NCBI RefSeq assembly: GCF_019175385.1
Contig: NC_083340.1
Span: 9,870,336-9,934,335 of the forward strand
Origin: Lycium barbarum
Taxonomy: Eukaryota > Streptophyta > Magnoliopsida > Solanales > Solanaceae
Direction: 5' to 3'
DNA: 64,000 nt
Positions 1-10,400 of the stretch are shown here, piece by piece. Both the position numbers and the translations under genes were made by a program. How positions within the stretch are numbered: the stretch's first letter is position 1; every line of letters begins with the position of its first letter. The notes under the pieces were generated by a model. It was not told the origin of the DNA. It worked only from the letters and a program-made list of their open reading frames with translations, and made no database searches.

Positions 1-111
1 GGGCAGGGTAGGGTAGGGAGGGGTAGGGCAAGCCTTGACTCGCTAGGATTTTGACCCGCACTACCCTGCCCTGCCCTATTTAGCATTTTTTCAAAATTTT
101 CCTGCCCTACA
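1..111. repeat. G-rich/C-rich repeat end, edge of an unclassified element
   Basis: The first 40 bases are variants of GGGTA/GGGCA and the stretch ends with CCCTGCC motifs, so the two ends can pair. A similar CCTGCCCTGCCC block ending in TTGCCATCCCTAG lies at 22305-22346. This looks like the end of a DNA-transposon-type repeat cut by the window edge. No coding capacity is visible. Confidence 0.35.
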
Positions 112-864
112 TAAAGGAACTAGATTCGGGTCACCGATGTGGGTCAACCCGGATCCATATAAATAATAAATATATATTTAATTTAATTTAAGTTAAAAGG
201 AAAGGACACAATTGTTGGAAAAAAATTTCTAACAGTTGTACCTGTTCAGGAAACATAAAAGAAGTTCTGCAGAAAAACTTCTCACTTCTGCAAAAAAGAC
301 GTTTCCTTTCTTCATTTCAAAATAGAGAAAAAAAAATTCTCTTCTTCTCCGTGAAGAATTACAGTGGTAGATTCCTAAGAAGAACGAAAGCAATCTTCAT
401 CAAATATTGGAACAATCTTCTGTAACAGGTACGACTTAGACTGTGAACTTTATACGGTATAAATCATGTTTTATACATGTGATTATACCGTCGACTAATG
501 AAACAAATATAGATGGATTTTGGGAGAACTATGTATTAATTCTTAGATCGATTGTATTATTTCATTGCTATCAGAACCTTGGGTTAAATTTTGGTTTACT
601 AGTCGTAATCCTTCATAGTACCATGAGACAAGTTTGATTATTATTTTTCATATAATGTAACAAGTTTTTGTTATCACGAATCTGTGCACCAAATTGTTTT
701 ATTATTCTACAGTGAGTTTTTTTTTTTTTTTTCAATCCGTTTGAAAAAGTTCCCTGTCGGAACTTTAAAGAAAAATAACAGTGATGTAAATACAAGAATG
801 CTTGATATAGTTCGTAATAATTAATTGAAGCAAAACATTCGCGTCATCTTGTGATCTTGTTATT
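112..864 (+). repeat. 5' LTR of an old, disrupted Ty1/copia-like element
   Basis: The sequence from about 112 to 430 recurs at 15453-15762 with scattered differences (shared blocks include GATTCGGGTCACC and GGTGGTAGATTCCTAAGAAG). At 866-875 follows TGGTATCAGA, which matches the start of the usual plant initiator-Met tRNA primer site. That places the LTR end near 864. The start is inferred from the second copy, which begins TGAAGG after a purine-rich stretch. The element has been split by later insertions at 1152-6687 and 7214-12850. The 3' boundary is uncertain by about 20 bases. Confidence 0.5.
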
Positions 865-877
865 GGTATCAGAATGC
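865..877 (+). other. Primer-binding site of the outer copia-like element
   Basis: TTGGTATCAGAAT lies just inside the inferred 5' LTR. It resembles the initiator methionyl-tRNA complement (TGGTATCAGAGC) used by many plant LTR elements, with mismatches only at the end. Confidence 0.45.
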
Positions 878-1151
878 TAATATTATTGACTAAAGGAATT
901 TTGTTGCGTAATGCAACCCCGAAATAGCCCAACTATTCTTTGTAGTGACAGAGAATAGTTTTTATGGCCAAACGGCTACTTAGAAAGAGTTTCTAATTGT
1001 GGAATTTTTTCTTTAGGGTAAAGATGCATGGTAATTGAGAATTGACTTTCACCAATTTGTGTGTTGGTTTGACAAAATCAGTAGCGTGTGTGTAATATGT
1101 ATTGAGGCAAAGACAAAACTTTTTATTTTATGGCTAAGAATATAAAGTAAG
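878..1151 (+). mobile_element. Leader remnant of the outer copia-like element
   Basis: This short stretch lies between the primer site and the inserted minus-strand copia element. No ORF of note is present. It ends in GTAAG (1147-1151), the target site duplicated by that insertion. Confidence 0.35.
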
Positions 1152-1443
1152 TGTTATAAAATGAAGCTAAAAGAGTCACAATATTAATGGATGAAAACCA
1201 TAGAAATAGAATGACAAAAGAGGAGAGATTTTTACTATTCTTCCAAAATGTGTTTTTTACAAGTGTATCTCATATGAAAATTTATGCCTCTATTTATAGT
1301 GATACATATGTATTTAATATATGAAATGGTGGAGGAAAATGGAGGAACCATTAAGATGGTGGAGGAAAATGGAAGAACCATTAAGATGGTGAAGGAGAAG
1401 CATTATATTTGTGTATTGGACATCCATAATATATTTCATAACA
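1152..1443 (-). repeat. 3' LTR of the minus-strand copia element
   Basis: The 292 bp repeat starts TGTTATAAAATG on the plus strand and ends TTCATAACA. It differs from the other LTR at one site over its first 180 or so bases but strongly over the last 110. That part holds tandem copies of a GGTGGAGGAAAATGGA-type unit. In element orientation the variable part is U3. Confidence 0.9.
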
Positions 1444-1460
1444 CTCCCCCTTGGATGTCC
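1444..1460 (-). other. Polypurine tract of the copia element
   Basis: On the minus strand this reads GGACATCCAAGGGGGAG and directly abuts the LTR. The same tract abuts the 3' LTR of the second element at 48921-48935, which shows the two are related. Confidence 0.8.
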
Positions 1461-1640
1461 ATAGATGATGTGCATTGTTAAAAACCTTATTGGGAAAAAC
1501 CCTGTGGGAAAAAGCCTCAATGAAGGAAAAAGAGTACACATATCTAGTAATACGCTTTGAGAGTTGCCTCATTAAAAACCTTACCAAGAAAACCCAATGG
1601 GACAAAACTTGGTTAAGGAAAAAAGAGTACAACACGTATT

Positions 1641-4600
1641 TCACTCCCCCTGACGAAGACCAATATTCAGATGTCGGAGTCTTCGCATTCCAATCTTGAA
1701 TATCATTTTCTCAAGAGTTGAAGTTGGCAAAGATTTGGTGAACAAATCTGCAGGATTGTCACTTGAACGAATTTGTTGCACATCAAGATCACCATTCTTC
1801 TGGAGATCATGTGTGAAAAATAACTTTGGTGAAATGTGCTTCGTTCTATCTCCTGTTATAAATCCTCCCTTTAATTGAGCTATGCATGCAGCATTATCTT
1901 CATATAATACTGTGGGTATTTTTGTATCACACTTCAAGCCACATCTTTCTCTGATGAAATGTATCACTGATCTCAACCACACACATTCTCTACTTGCTTC
2001 ATGAATAGCTATTATCTCGGCATGATTCGAAGAAGTAGCAACAATGGACTGCTTTATGGATCGCCATGATATAGCAGTACATCCGCATGTAAACAGATAG
2101 CCTGTTTGAGATCGAGCTTCATGTGGATCAGATAAATAACCTGCATCTGCATAACCAACAAGATCTGTACTACCTTTGTTAGTATAAAACAGACCCATAT
2201 CGCTAGTTCCCTTCAGATATCGCAATATATGCTTAACTCCGTTCCAATGTCTTCGTGTAGGAGAAGAGCTATATCTTGCTAGCAAATTAATAGAGAACGC
2301 TATGTCAGGTCTTGTAGCGTTAGCAAGATACATAAGTGCACCAATTGCACTAAGATATGATACTTCAGGGCCAAGAAGCTCTTCATTTTCTTCTTGAGGT
2401 CGGAACGGATCTTTGCTCACTTCAAGTGATCGAACAACCATTGGAGTACTTAACGGATGCGCATTGTCCATGTAAAATCGCTTTAAGACCTTTTCGGTAT
2501 AAGCAGATTGATGGATAAGGATCCCATCTGTCAATTGTTCAATCTGCAAACCAAGACAAAGTTTTGCTTTTCCCAGATCTTTCATCTCAAATTCTTTCTT
2601 TAAATATTCAATCGCCTTTTGGAGCTCTTCTGGAGTTCCAATTAGGTTTATGTCATCAACATAAACAGCGATTATAACGAACTCTGATTTTGCTTTCTTA
2701 ATAAAAACACATGGACAAATGACATCATTTATATAACCTTCTTTTACCAAGTACTCACTGAGGCGATTGTACCACATGCGCCCTGATTGTTTTAGACCAT
2801 ACAATGATCTTTGTAATCTGATTGAATACATCTCCCGAGACTTTGAGTTAATTGCTTCAGGCATTTTAAATCCTTCAGGAATTTTCATATAGACTTCATT
2901 ATCAAGTGATCCATAAAGGTAAGCTGTAACCACATCCATCAGATGTATTTCAAGGTTTTCATGTACAGCTAAACTGATGAGATATCGAAATGTTTTGCCA
3001 TCCATAACGGGTGAATATGTTTCTTCATAGTCGATACCGGGTCGTTGAGAGAATCCTTGTGCAACAAGGCGTGCCTTGTATCTCACAATTTCATTTCTCT
3101 CATTCCTTTTTCACACAAAAACCCATTTATGGCCAATTGGTTTTACACCATTAGGCGTTTGGACTACAGGTCCAAAAACCTCACGTTTGGCAAGTGAATT
3201 CAAATCTGATTGAACTGCCTCTTGCCATTTTGGCCAATCATATCTTCGTCGACATTCTTCGACAGATTGGGGTTCCTGATTGTCAATGTCTTTCATAATA
3301 TTTATTGCAACATTATATGCAAAAACATTATCCACCATAATCTTCGATCGATTCAAATTTATCCCATCACTAGAAGAACTCAATGATAGTTCTTTATTTA
3401 CTTGAGTCTCGGGTTCCCTAATATCTTTAGGAGTATCGGGATTAGTCAGATCTTGAATATCTTCATGATATTCTTTCGTAGTGTCATTTTGATCATTTTT
3501 CATGTTTCTTTTTCTAGGATTTTTATCCTTAGAGCCCAATGGCCTACCACGCTTCAGGCGCGTATGAGATTCAGAGGCTATGACACTAGTAGATTGTCCC
3601 TTTGGGACATCAATTCGGATAGGCACATTCTCTGCAGGGATATGTGACTTAGTTATCCTTTTCAAATCAGTAAATGCGTCTGACATTTGATTTGCTATTT
3701 TTTTGCAAGTGAATGATCTTCTGGATCTCCTGTTCACATATGGGAGCACGTGGATCAAAATGAGATAGTGATGGAACTTTCCACGCAATTTCTCTTTTAA
3801 TTTCTTTTTTCTCTCCCCCTAATTGTGGGAAATTTGTTTCATCAAATCGACAATCTGCAAATCGGGCAGTAAATAAATCTCCCGTCAATGGCTCAAGATA
3901 GCGAATAATAGAGGGTGATTCAAACCCAACATATATACCTAACCTTCTTTGGGGGCCCATCTTAGTACGATGTGGTGGTGCTACAGGCACATATACAGCA
4001 CAACCAAAGATTCGGAGATGAGCAATATTTGGTTCATGACCAAATACTAATTGTGATGGGAAGTATTTATTATAATGAGTCGGTCTGAGACGAATAAGAG
4101 ATGCTGCATGTAAGATAGCATGTCCCCAGACGGTAGTGGGCAACCGTGTTTTCATAAGCAGTGGTCTTGCTATCAATTGTAGTCTTTTAATAAATGACTC
4201 AGCAAGTCCATTTTGGGTATGAACATGTGCTACAGGATGTTCAACTTTTATCCCAACTGATAAACAATAATAATTAAAAGATTGAGACGTAAATTCTCAA
4301 GCATTATCGAGGCGTATAGACTTAATGGGATGGTCTGGACACTGTGCCCTTAAGCGTATTATCTGTGCTAATAATTTCGCAAACGCCAGATTGCGAGAAG
4401 ATAGGAGGCACACATGAGACCATCTTGAAGATGCGTCTATTAGGACCATAAAATATCTAAATGACCCACAAGGTGGATGAATAGGTCCACATATATCCCC
4501 ATGTATACGTTCTAGAAAAGCAAGAGATTCAATGTCAACTTTCATTTGTGATGGCTTAGCTATCAATTTACCCTGATAACAAGCAGCACATGAAAATTCA

Positions 4601-5253
4601 CCACTTTCAAGAATCTTCAGGTTCTTAAGTGGATGCCCATTTGAATTTTCAATAATTCGTCTCATCATTATTGATCCAGGGTGACCTATTCGGTCATGCC
4701 AGAGCAAAACAATACTTGAATCATTAAACTTCTGGTTTACAATCGAGTGTGCTTCAATTGTACTAATTTTTGCATAATACAGTCCAGAAGATAAAGTTGG
4801 CAATTTCTCCAAAACATATTTCTGGCCGGAGACATTCTTTGTAATAGCAATATATTCATCATTTATTTCGTTTAATGTCTCGGCGTGATACCCATTACGG
4901 CGGATATCTTTGAAACTTAACAAGTTTCTTGGGGATTTAGAAGAGAATAATGCATCTTCTATAACAAGTTTCGTCCCCTTAGGCAGAAATATAGTAGCTC
5001 TTCCGGAGCCTTCAATCAATTTCGAATTGCCAGAAATTGTATTAATATTTCCCCTTTTTCTACGCAAGTTAGAATAGTATTTCTCATCTTTGAATATGGC
5101 ATGCGTTGTTCCACTATCAATCACACAAATATCTTCATGATTGGTCATTGATCCAAATAAAATTTGAGGAATTTCCATAGATTCTTCAAAAATGAAATAA
5201 TAAATAAAGTGAACATCGAAGTAGATATTATGATTAGACAAAGTATTACACAC
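1641..5253 (-). pseudogene. Broken copia pol: protease, integrase, reverse transcriptase, RNase H
   Basis: Four open segments run 5253-4297, 4176-3667, 3788-3111 and 3086-1641. The first has the aspartic protease motif (VIDSGTTHAIF), the HHCC zinc region of integrase (WHDRIGHPG, CAACYQGK) and the start of the DDE core (HGDICGP, IRLDNA). The second has the rest of the core and the conserved VFGHEP and LRIFGCAVYVP blocks. The last, 481 residues, has the reverse transcriptase with YVDD at about residues 142-145 and an RNase H domain (GYADAGYLSD, SSNHAEI). Breaks: in-frame TGA at 4297-4299 and at 3111-3113, and a frame change at the T7 run 3698-3704. Each interrupts a conserved region, so this is decay, not programmed recoding. 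Confidence 0.9.
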
Positions 5254-5309
5254 ATTTTATTATATAAATATGAAAACATAACCACATACAAATGACACTT
5301 ATAAAATAT

Positions 5310-6320
5310 CTAAGTTTTCACAGATCCATCACCGATCAAATGATCTATTTTCCCTTCAGGGAGTTCAAAGAAATCTGCCACATCTAGATGCATGGGCTCA
5401 ATATTATTTTCAGAAATAAAATTTGCTTCAGCATCTTTTTCTGCCTTTTTGAGAGAGGCTTGATACAGATCAACTAGGTGCTTTGGTGTACGACAGGTAC
5501 GTGACCAGTGCCCCTTTCCTCCACATCGGTAGCATTTATTTTCTGAGTTTTTCTTTTGCACAGCTTTATGCTTTTCATCTTTCTTTTTACACTGCTGGTG
5601 GTGAAAGATATTATTTGGTGCAAAACGAGAATCATGATTAAAATTTCTTCCTCGACCACGACCATGACCACGACTGGGGCCACAATCTCTTCCACGCCTA
5701 GAATGGCGAAAATTTGCCTCATTCACTTCTGGGAATGGGGCAGTACCAATGGGTCGGCTTTCATGATTTTTCATTAATAATTCATTATGTTGTTCAGCCA
5801 CTAGAAGATGTGCGATTAGATCAGAATATTTCTTGAACTTCATTTCTCGGTATTGCTGCTGCAGGAGCATACTCGAGGCAGGAAAAGTGGAGAATATTTT
5901 CTCCAGCATATCATGATCAGTGATATTTTCACCACATAATTTCAACTGAGAAATAATTTTAAACATGGCAGAATTATATGCTTTAATAGATTTAAAATCT
6001 TGTAGCTTTAAATGGAGCCAATCAAAACGTGCTTGTGGAAGTATGACCATCTTCAGGTGGTCATATCTATCTTTTAAATTATTCCACAGAGTAAGAGGAT
6101 CTTTAACAGTGAGATATTTCATTTTCAAGTCTTCATCAAGGTGATGGCGAAGGAAAATCATTGCCTTGGCACGGTCTTGGTTTGATGCCTCATTTTTATC
6201 TTTGATGGTGTCTGCCAGACCCATCGCATTAAGGTGAATTTCGGCGTCAAGAATCCAAGACATATAGGTATTGCCAGATATATCTAAAGCTACAAATTCA
6301 CGTTTGGTAAGATTTGCCAT
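5310..6320 (-). CDS. Copia Gag with CCHC zinc knuckle
   Basis: The open frame extends to 6428, but the part above 6320 is leader, primer site and LTR. I therefore choose the internal ATG (protein start MANLTKREF), giving 336 residues. The protein coats the element's RNA in the virus-like particle. The N-terminal two thirds match the copia Gag fold seen in plant elements (SWILDAEIHL, WNNLKDRYDH, YREMKFKKYSDL). An RGRGR-rich linker follows. A zinc knuckle CYRCGGKGHWSRTC (C-x2-C-x4-H-x4-C) sits near the C-terminal quarter. The frame is intact. The next open frame (pol, from 5253) is in a different frame. Confidence 0.85.
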   Translation of the reverse strand: MANLTKREFVALDISGNTYMSWILDAEIHLNAMGLADTIKDKNEASNQDRAKAMIFLRHHLDEDLKMKYLTVKDPLTLWNNLKDRYDHLKMVILPQARFDWLHLKLQDFKSIKAYNSAMFKIISQLKLCGENITDHDMLEKIFSTFPASSMLLQQQYREMKFKKYSDLIAHLLVAEQHNELLMKNHESRPIGTAPFPEVNEANFRHSRRGRDCGPSRGHGRGRGRNFNHDSRFAPNNIFHHQQCKKKDEKHKAVQKKNSENKCYRCGGKGHWSRTCRTPKHLVDLYQASLKKAEKDAEANFISENNIEPMHLDVADFFELPEGKIDHLIGDGSVKT

Positions 6321-6382
6321 TAGTAAAGAAAAATAGAAAATCAATACCTTCGAGGCTTTAAAGTATTTTCTCGGAACGGCAG

Positions 6383-6400
6383 AGTCTCGTGCTGATAACG
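6383..6400 (-). other. Primer-binding site, TATCAGCACGAG type
   Basis: Abutting the LTR, the minus strand reads CGTTATCAGCACGAGACT. This is not the common initiator-tRNA 3' end complement. The same site abuts the 5' LTR of the element at 44642, so it is a feature of the family. Confidence 0.6.
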
Positions 6401-6687
6401 TGTTATAAAATGAAGCTAAAAGAGTCACAATATTAATGGATGAAAACCATAGAAATAGAATGACAAAAGAGGAGAGATTTTTACTATTCTTCCAAAATGT
6501 GTTTTTTACAAGTGTATCTCATATGAAAATTTATGCATCTATTTATAGTGATACATATGTATTTAATATATGAAATGGTGGAAGAAAATGGGAGAGCCAT
6601 TAACATGGTGGAAGAAAAAGGAAAGAACTATTAACATGATGGAAGGAGCATTATATTTGAGAAATGGACATTCATAATTTCATAACA
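6401..6687 (-). repeat. 5' LTR of the minus-strand copia element
   Basis: The 287 bp repeat is paired with 1152-1443. Its last 110 bases (plus strand) differ from the partner by substitutions and by the number of short tandem units. Confidence 0.9.
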
Positions 6688-6692
6688 GTAAG

Positions 6693-7213
6693 AAAGTTTT
6701 TGCTCCAAGTTAGTCATGAAAAAAAAGGTGCTTTTTCTTAGATTACGTTTTTTTAAGATGAGAAAAGAAATCATGCAAAGTCATGTCATGGTGGTTAAAG
6801 TAGTGGGGTATAATACCCACGTTTTTTTTTCTGTCTGTGTGGCTGCATAGTTTCTTTTAACCATTTGTTTATGCTCTGTGTGACACAACATTTTGCATTT
6901 TTAATGCTATTATTGTAATGTTTAATATTTCTATATTTGTTATAGAATTTATCCTTATTTAATCTTGAATTTATGTGATTTAAGATGTGTTCCTTATATA
7001 ATTGATTGTGTTAGATTTATGACATATTAGAATTTGGGTAATGATTGGGAACATAGTGAAATTTCGATTTCAGATCTAACGTGAAATAAATTTTAATATA
7101 GTTGGTTATTTTAAGGATTAGTATGTATATGAATTACGCTCTAAAAATGTACATAAATGTCTCAAATAGTTCATACTTTGTTATCAATATATCAACTACT
7201 ACGAGAATATTAG
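6693..7213. other. Remnant of the outer element; no gene seen
   Basis: AT-rich DNA between two insertions. No ORF, RNA or clear repeat is visible. It should be internal DNA of the element framed by 112-15762. Confidence 0.3.
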
Positions 7214-7366
7214 TGTTGACACCCAATTTTGTCCCGCCTCTCCTCCAAAATACCTATTTACGCTTCTAATATTTTTAGAAAATTAAAAAAATATATATAT
7301 TTATTTTTTACTAAATTATTAGCCTCTTATCAATACCGGCACTTCATTATTCTATTACGATTACTA

Positions 7367-7420
<54 letters not shown>

Positions 7421-10400
7421 GTACTATAATTCACAATTTTTTTTTATCATTTCGACATTTTACCAGCTTACGCACACACATCGCATTTATCTTTGCATAA
7501 TTAAATAATAGTATTTATTTTACTGTGGATTTTCGAAATATTATTACACGGCTATTACAACGCCATTTTTTATCTGAGCATTAATGAGCATAATCTCATA
7601 TTGAGCAATATTTTAACACAAGTTATTTCGTGCACTCAGTCCGTATTTCTGATTTATCGGACCCCGAATCAAAGTCCAATCAACTCATAAATGTTTTTAA
7701 CTAGCCCATATTTTGATCCCAATTTTTAGACCAGTCCAGGTTTTAATTCATTAGCCCATTCTTTTAATACCCGGTCCAAAATTTGACCCAGTCCACAAAT
7801 GGACTGGGTCCAGCCCATTCCCGTTTCAGAATAAGGGAACCCTAAAGGTTTCCCTTCACTTTCCTTTTCCTTTTCTTTTCTCTCCGCCTCTCTCCTCTTC
7901 TCGTTCACCCCCGCCGCTCCCCTCTTTTCCGATCCGCTACCCCACTCCCACGCTCCTCGTCCCCACCTCGCCGACGACCCCCACACCGCTACCCCACCAC
8001 GCTCCTCGTCCCTACCGCGCCTCATCTCCCTCTCTCCACTCATCTTTGTCCCCCCCACGCTCCTCTGTCTCCCCACTTCTCTTTGCCCCACTCCTCTCTT
8101 CCTTTCTTCAGCACAAAACCAAAAAAAACCTATAAAGAGTTGTTGAGTGAATCGTTAAAGGAGGAGGATTTTTTGGGAGCTTGATGGGAAACCCCCAAAA
8201 GAGCGAAATCTTTGATTCAGAAAGTTTCTCAATAACTGATTTTCGGTTCAAGGAATCCCTTGCAAAATAATTTCTTTTAGCTGTCACAATATCACGAAAT
8301 ATCGAATAAAAAAATACTCAAACAATTTCTTCGTCTGTTCTGCGGTTGTTGTGAATCCGAGTCTCGCAACATCGAATTTGAAGTGTTCGAGGTTAGATCG
8401 AAACCTTCGCCTCACTTCGCTGCACTCAAAAAAGGTAATATCCCCTTTCGTCTTAATTTTTACTTGTTTAGATTAATTCAGTTAAGATTAATGTTGGGTT
8501 GCTGATTTGTAGTGTATGATTCTCTTCTTCGTCTTAACATTATGTTTATCATTTTAATTCTGTATTTCTCAATCTGTGCGGAATATTTAGTTGTAATTTT
8601 ATTAAAGTTAAGTAATTAATTGGCTTTACTCTCATATGTCAAGTCTGCTTGCTGTTTGTTCAGTTTGAACAAGTTTAGTTTAAGATGGTATAGTGTCAAG
8701 TAACTCAAGGATAGAGATTAAGGTACAGTTTTAAGCTTACGTATTGGTTTAGTAAAGCTATTAGAATGTAAAAGCTCTAGTTTGGATAAGTGTGTTCATA
8801 TGAATATAGCCAAGGACTAGGTGATTTAAGTTCCAAAATGATCACTGCTGAACCATATTTATATCCCTATAATCAAGCAGGCATGTATGTCTATGTGTGT
8901 GTTATTTGAGGATTTTGAAGCCCATGATAGTGTTCTTTTCCTCTGTTTTGAAACGGTTTCTTGTGTTTTTCCCTTAAAAGTTAGCGGCTAAACGACTACT
9001 TTGGTTTTAGTTTCGGGTAAGCATTAGAGTTCTCCAGTGCTGAAAATTGAAGCATTTTAGTGCTCTGTTGCTTTTGCTTGATATATACCCTTACCATTAA
9101 ATGAGCTTAGGGATGTGCGTGTTTTGTTTTGAGGCCTCACCATAAAGCTGTTTTTGCCGTGCTTGAAATGCTTTCTTGTCTCGAAAATGTCATCAGCCAA
9201 AAGATTACTACTTTAGTATTAGTTTGGGTAATCATTTGAGTTATCAATGCTGAAGAAAAAATGAGATATGGGAAGAGCATTGAAAGAAATAGTCATTATT
9301 GTCGTCTTTGTGATTGTGAATTATGATCCATGAAACTAGGATATTTTGATGGGATAAGGAATATTGAAGTGAACAGGTGAATAAAAATAAATGAAAAGAA
9401 ACTGGAATTGTCTGGCTGGTTCTTTCTAAACCAGTGTGTGTCAACTTTTTCTCTTCTCTCAATCATGGTTGTAAAAAGCTTATGTTTTCCTGGAAATCTG
9501 AATCTATATGAGCTGTTTTGTATGTTAATGATGCTGTTATTCCAATTAAGTATGCATATGTCGAATGAAGTCCTGTCTAAATCATGATTTCTTATTTGGA
9601 AAGTCCAAATTTGTTTGTAGAAGGTCCGGCAGAGTCGAACTGTGATCGTAATGGTCTGAAGTGTGATTTGCGTATAAATGTTAGGCTCTTATTTTAAGCC
9701 ATTTATTTGCCTTGAGCATTGAAACAGAATGGAAATTATGGTGAATAAATATATACATCTCTTAAGTGTAAATATCTTGTTCAACAGATTTCAACAGAAC
9801 CAGTAGTTCCAGTACTTTTTTTTGACATCAGAAAATTCATTTTGAACCAAGTAGAACTTCTAGGAATCATTTCATCTATGGATTATTGTTAGCTCTTTTT
9901 GTATTTCCCACATCATGTTGTATAAGCTAGAAATGACATGTGAAGATTCTCTCTTTTCCAGTCAACTGCTGCTGGTAGGCTTTAAAACAATAATAAAAAT
10001 GACTCTAAATTCTAAGTCTTTAAATTTCGGATTGATCTGTTGCTGCTTGATAAATTCATTGTTATGGCTTATTGTTTTGGTTGCTGAGTCTTAAAAGGAA
10101 GAGCAAAGTTTAACCAGAGATGGGATCTTGAATCTTAAAATCACTAAAAATGAATCATCTGATCACTGATCGCTTAAAGTCTCTACCCTTCAAGAGCAAG
10201 ACTGATTTCCTGTCCTTTGCCATATCTTTTAGTTTATAGCATGTGCAAGTCTTGAAGTTACTTATACATTTCTTGGTATCATTTTGAACCTAGCTAAAAC
10301 TTGATGTTGTTCTTATATCATGCCTGAATAATTGAACCTGTCTGCTGGTGTTTTTACCAAAACATGATTAGTTGAATAAAATGTTAAGTTAAATGAGTGA

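Larger units (their letters stand above)
1152..6687 (-). mobile_element. Nearly complete Ty1/copia retrotransposon, 5.5 kb
   Basis: Direct LTRs lie at 1152-1443 and 6401-6687 and are flanked by the 5 bp duplication GTAAG (1147-1151 and 6688-6692). The inside carries Gag, protease, integrase, reverse transcriptase and RNase H on the minus strand, in copia order. A polypurine tract (revcomp of 1444-1460) abuts the left LTR and a primer site (revcomp of about 6383-6400) abuts the right LTR. Two in-frame stop codons and one frameshift break pol, so the copy cannot act on its own. It sits inside the older element that spans 112-15762. Confidence 0.93.

Noticed and set aside
3111..4299. Programmed recoding at the pol breaks
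   Set aside because: The two TGA codons and the T7 frame change lie inside conserved integrase, linker and reverse transcriptase regions, with no sign of a shared recoding signal.
7726..8091. 121-residue Arg/Gly/Glu-rich frame
   Set aside because: It is the complement of a C/T-rich stretch in the Tat-type LTR leader. No domain or codon pattern supports a gene.
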